Shown piece after piece: positions 4,272 through 5,346 of a stretch of DNA of 5,346 nt (within the stretch, counting starts at the first letter, position 1; every line of letters begins with the position of its first letter). The notes beneath the pieces were generated by a model. It ran no database searches and had not been told where the DNA came from. It saw nothing but the letters and a program-made list of their open reading frames with translations. The position numbers were made by a program, and so were the translations under genes. This stretch comes from Muribaculaceae bacterium (GTDB lineage Bacteria > Bacteroidota > Bacteroidia > Bacteroidales > Muribaculaceae), in the NCBI GenBank assembly GCA_029060585.1, contig JAIDTS010000142.1, positions 1-5,346 of the forward strand. Reading direction: 5' to 3'.

Positions 4272-5346
4272 ACAATCCTTTCGATTATACGCCTGATGCC
4301 GATTGTGAGGAGGCTTTCCGGGAGCTGGCGCTCAGGATCGAGGCCTTGAAGAAGAGCGATCGTCCTGAGGATATCAGCCTATGCCGTGAACTTAAGGCAG
4401 GGAAGATGCTTGGCGTACTCATTGCGGAGGATGCCGAAGGTATACGTCACACTCTCTATGCCTTTTCCGGACAGCTTGGCGACATCGGTTTTCATCATCC
4501 CGGATTTGTGGGCCCAGTGTTCGACTATCTCCAGCCCTACGGCCATTTCAAGACAAAGGAAGCCGACGTATCCCGTCAGAACGTAGAGATATCCAGATTC
4601 GAAAAGGGACCTCTGTCAGATATAAGAAGGGAATACGAAAACGCGAAAAAAAGACTCGATGCTGAGGTATCGGAGTTTAAGGAAAGATGCCGCCTGTCAA
4701 AAATAAAACGGCAGCTTAAAAGAGCCGAGGGAAACATCAACGATGAGGAGCTCGCCGCTATGATTCGACAGAGCCAGTTTGAGAAAGCGGAGCTTCATCG
4801 CCTCAAGAAGAGGATGGTATCTGAACTCGAGCCCTACGAGACTAAACTAAAAGAAGCACAGTCTCAACTTGAGGATATGAAGGTAAAGCGCCGCACGGAC
4901 TCCGAAGCGTTGCAGAAATGGCTATTCGATAGTTTCCGTGTGCTCAATGCGCGAGGTGAAAGCAAAAGTCTAAGCGAGATTTTTGCAGTGACTCCGTTGA
5001 GGATACCCCCTTCCGGCGCAGGCGAATGCTGCGCTCCAAAACTTCTGCAGACTGCATATCTGAATGGTTGGCATCCGGTGTCAATCGCTGAATATTGGTA
5101 TGGAAAGCCCAAAGGAGGGGAAGTTCGCATCCATGGCATGCACTATCCCGCTTGCCGAGGCAAGTGTCTTCCCGTACTCACATGGATGCTTCAGGGACTC
5201 GAAATAGAGCCTCCTCTCGACAGTGAGTTACAATCCATAGCACATCCGGAACCACAAATCATCTTCGAAAACCGATGGTTCTGCATAGTCGACAAACCAT
5301 CCGGTATGCTCTCCGTGCCGGGTAAGGGATCGGCAGTTTCCGTACA
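4268..5346 (+). CDS. RluA-family RNA pseudouridine synthase with long N-terminal extension (3' end outside window)
   Basis: The frame is open from ATG 4268 to the window edge (359 whole codons). An in-frame TAA at 4253-4255 and no other ATG after it fix this start. Residues 1-110 form an N-terminal domain with AFSGQLG (65-71) and PVFDYLQP (83-90). Residues about 115-215 are a charged, probably coiled-coil helix region. Residues 250-261 carry GAGECCAPKLLQ and 293-300 YPACRGKC, four cysteines that could bind metal. From about 332 the RluA catalytic domain begins (IIFENRWFCIVDKPSGMLSVPGKG; IVDKPSG at 340-346). The R-L-D motif with the catalytic Asp lies beyond the window, so activity cannot be judged. 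RluA enzymes convert uridine to pseudouridine in rRNA or tRNA; the target is unknown. Bacteroidetes members of about 550 residues with this arrangement are familiar to me, so the extension is not a recent fusion. The start overlaps the rhuM remnant stop by ATGA, and no Shine-Dalgarno is seen. Confidence 0.85.
   Translation, partial: MNNPFDYTPDADCEEAFRELALRIEALKKSDRPEDISLCRELKAGKMLGVLIAEDAEGIRHTLYAFSGQLGDIGFHHPGFVGPVFDYLQPYGHFKTKEADVSRQNVEISRFEKGPLSDIRREYENAKKRLDAEVSEFKERCRLSKIKRQLKRAEGNINDEELAAMIRQSQFEKAELHRLKKRMVSELEPYETKLKEAQSQLEDMKVKRRTDSEALQKWLFDSFRVLNARGESKSLSEIFAVTPLRIPPSGAGECCAPKLLQTAYLNGWHPVSIAEYWYGKPKGGEVRIHGMHYPACRGKCLPVLTWMLQGLEIEPPLDSELQSIAHPEPQIIFENRWFCIVDKPSGMLSVPGKGSAVSV

Noticed and set aside
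4864..5139. Minus-strand 91-codon frame
   Set aside because: It is the antisense shadow of the pseudouridine synthase gene, which has clear family motifs.

Overview
The window looks like a Bacteroidales genome, most likely from a gut lineage such as Muribaculaceae or Bacteroides. The evidence is a Bacteroidetes-type -7 box (TAnnTTTG) at two places, weak or absent Shine-Dalgarno sites, a PAS protein ending in the VIPEEMPHY-type tail I associate with this order, and a long RluA-type pseudouridine synthase with a Bacteroidetes-style N-terminal extension. The species cannot be fixed from the sequence.

Layout, left to right. (1) Positions 3-257: the 3' end of a PAS-domain protein whose start lies outside the window. 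(2) Positions 343-1838: a two-gene plus-strand unit, a complete RhuM-family protein followed 14 nt later by a small acidic protein whose C-terminal half resembles the UPF0158 family. A hairpin at 1865-1910 closes this unit and also the opposite-strand unit that converges on it. (3) Positions 1926-3661: a tight three-gene minus-strand operon (gaps of 9 and 20 nt) read from 3661 towards 1926. It encodes a probable PEGA-like lipoprotein, a PEGA-like exported protein and an exported jelly-roll-like protein. All three carry export signals, so the unit probably makes an envelope or periplasmic set of unknown function. (4) Positions 3662-4124: no credible protein gene. I propose a structured RNA of about 315 nt on the minus strand, with a promoter at 4030-4061, several nested hairpins, a possible pseudoknot, and a terminator hairpin with a U tract at 3709-3805. 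(5) Positions 4125-4271: a broken copy of a rhuM gene start, 33 of 37 bases identical to the start of the intact rhuM at 349-385, then abruptly unrelated. (6) Positions 4268-5346: a plus-strand RluA-family pseudouridine synthase that runs off the window just as its catalytic domain begins.

The middle block (rhuM pair, secreted operon, RNA) is visibly more AT-rich in places than the flanking PAS and pseudouridine synthase genes. Together with the rhuM stump, this suggests an accessory region that has turned over between more conserved flanks. That is inference. The two points most worth checking are the unassigned structured RNA and the paired intact and broken rhuM genes.
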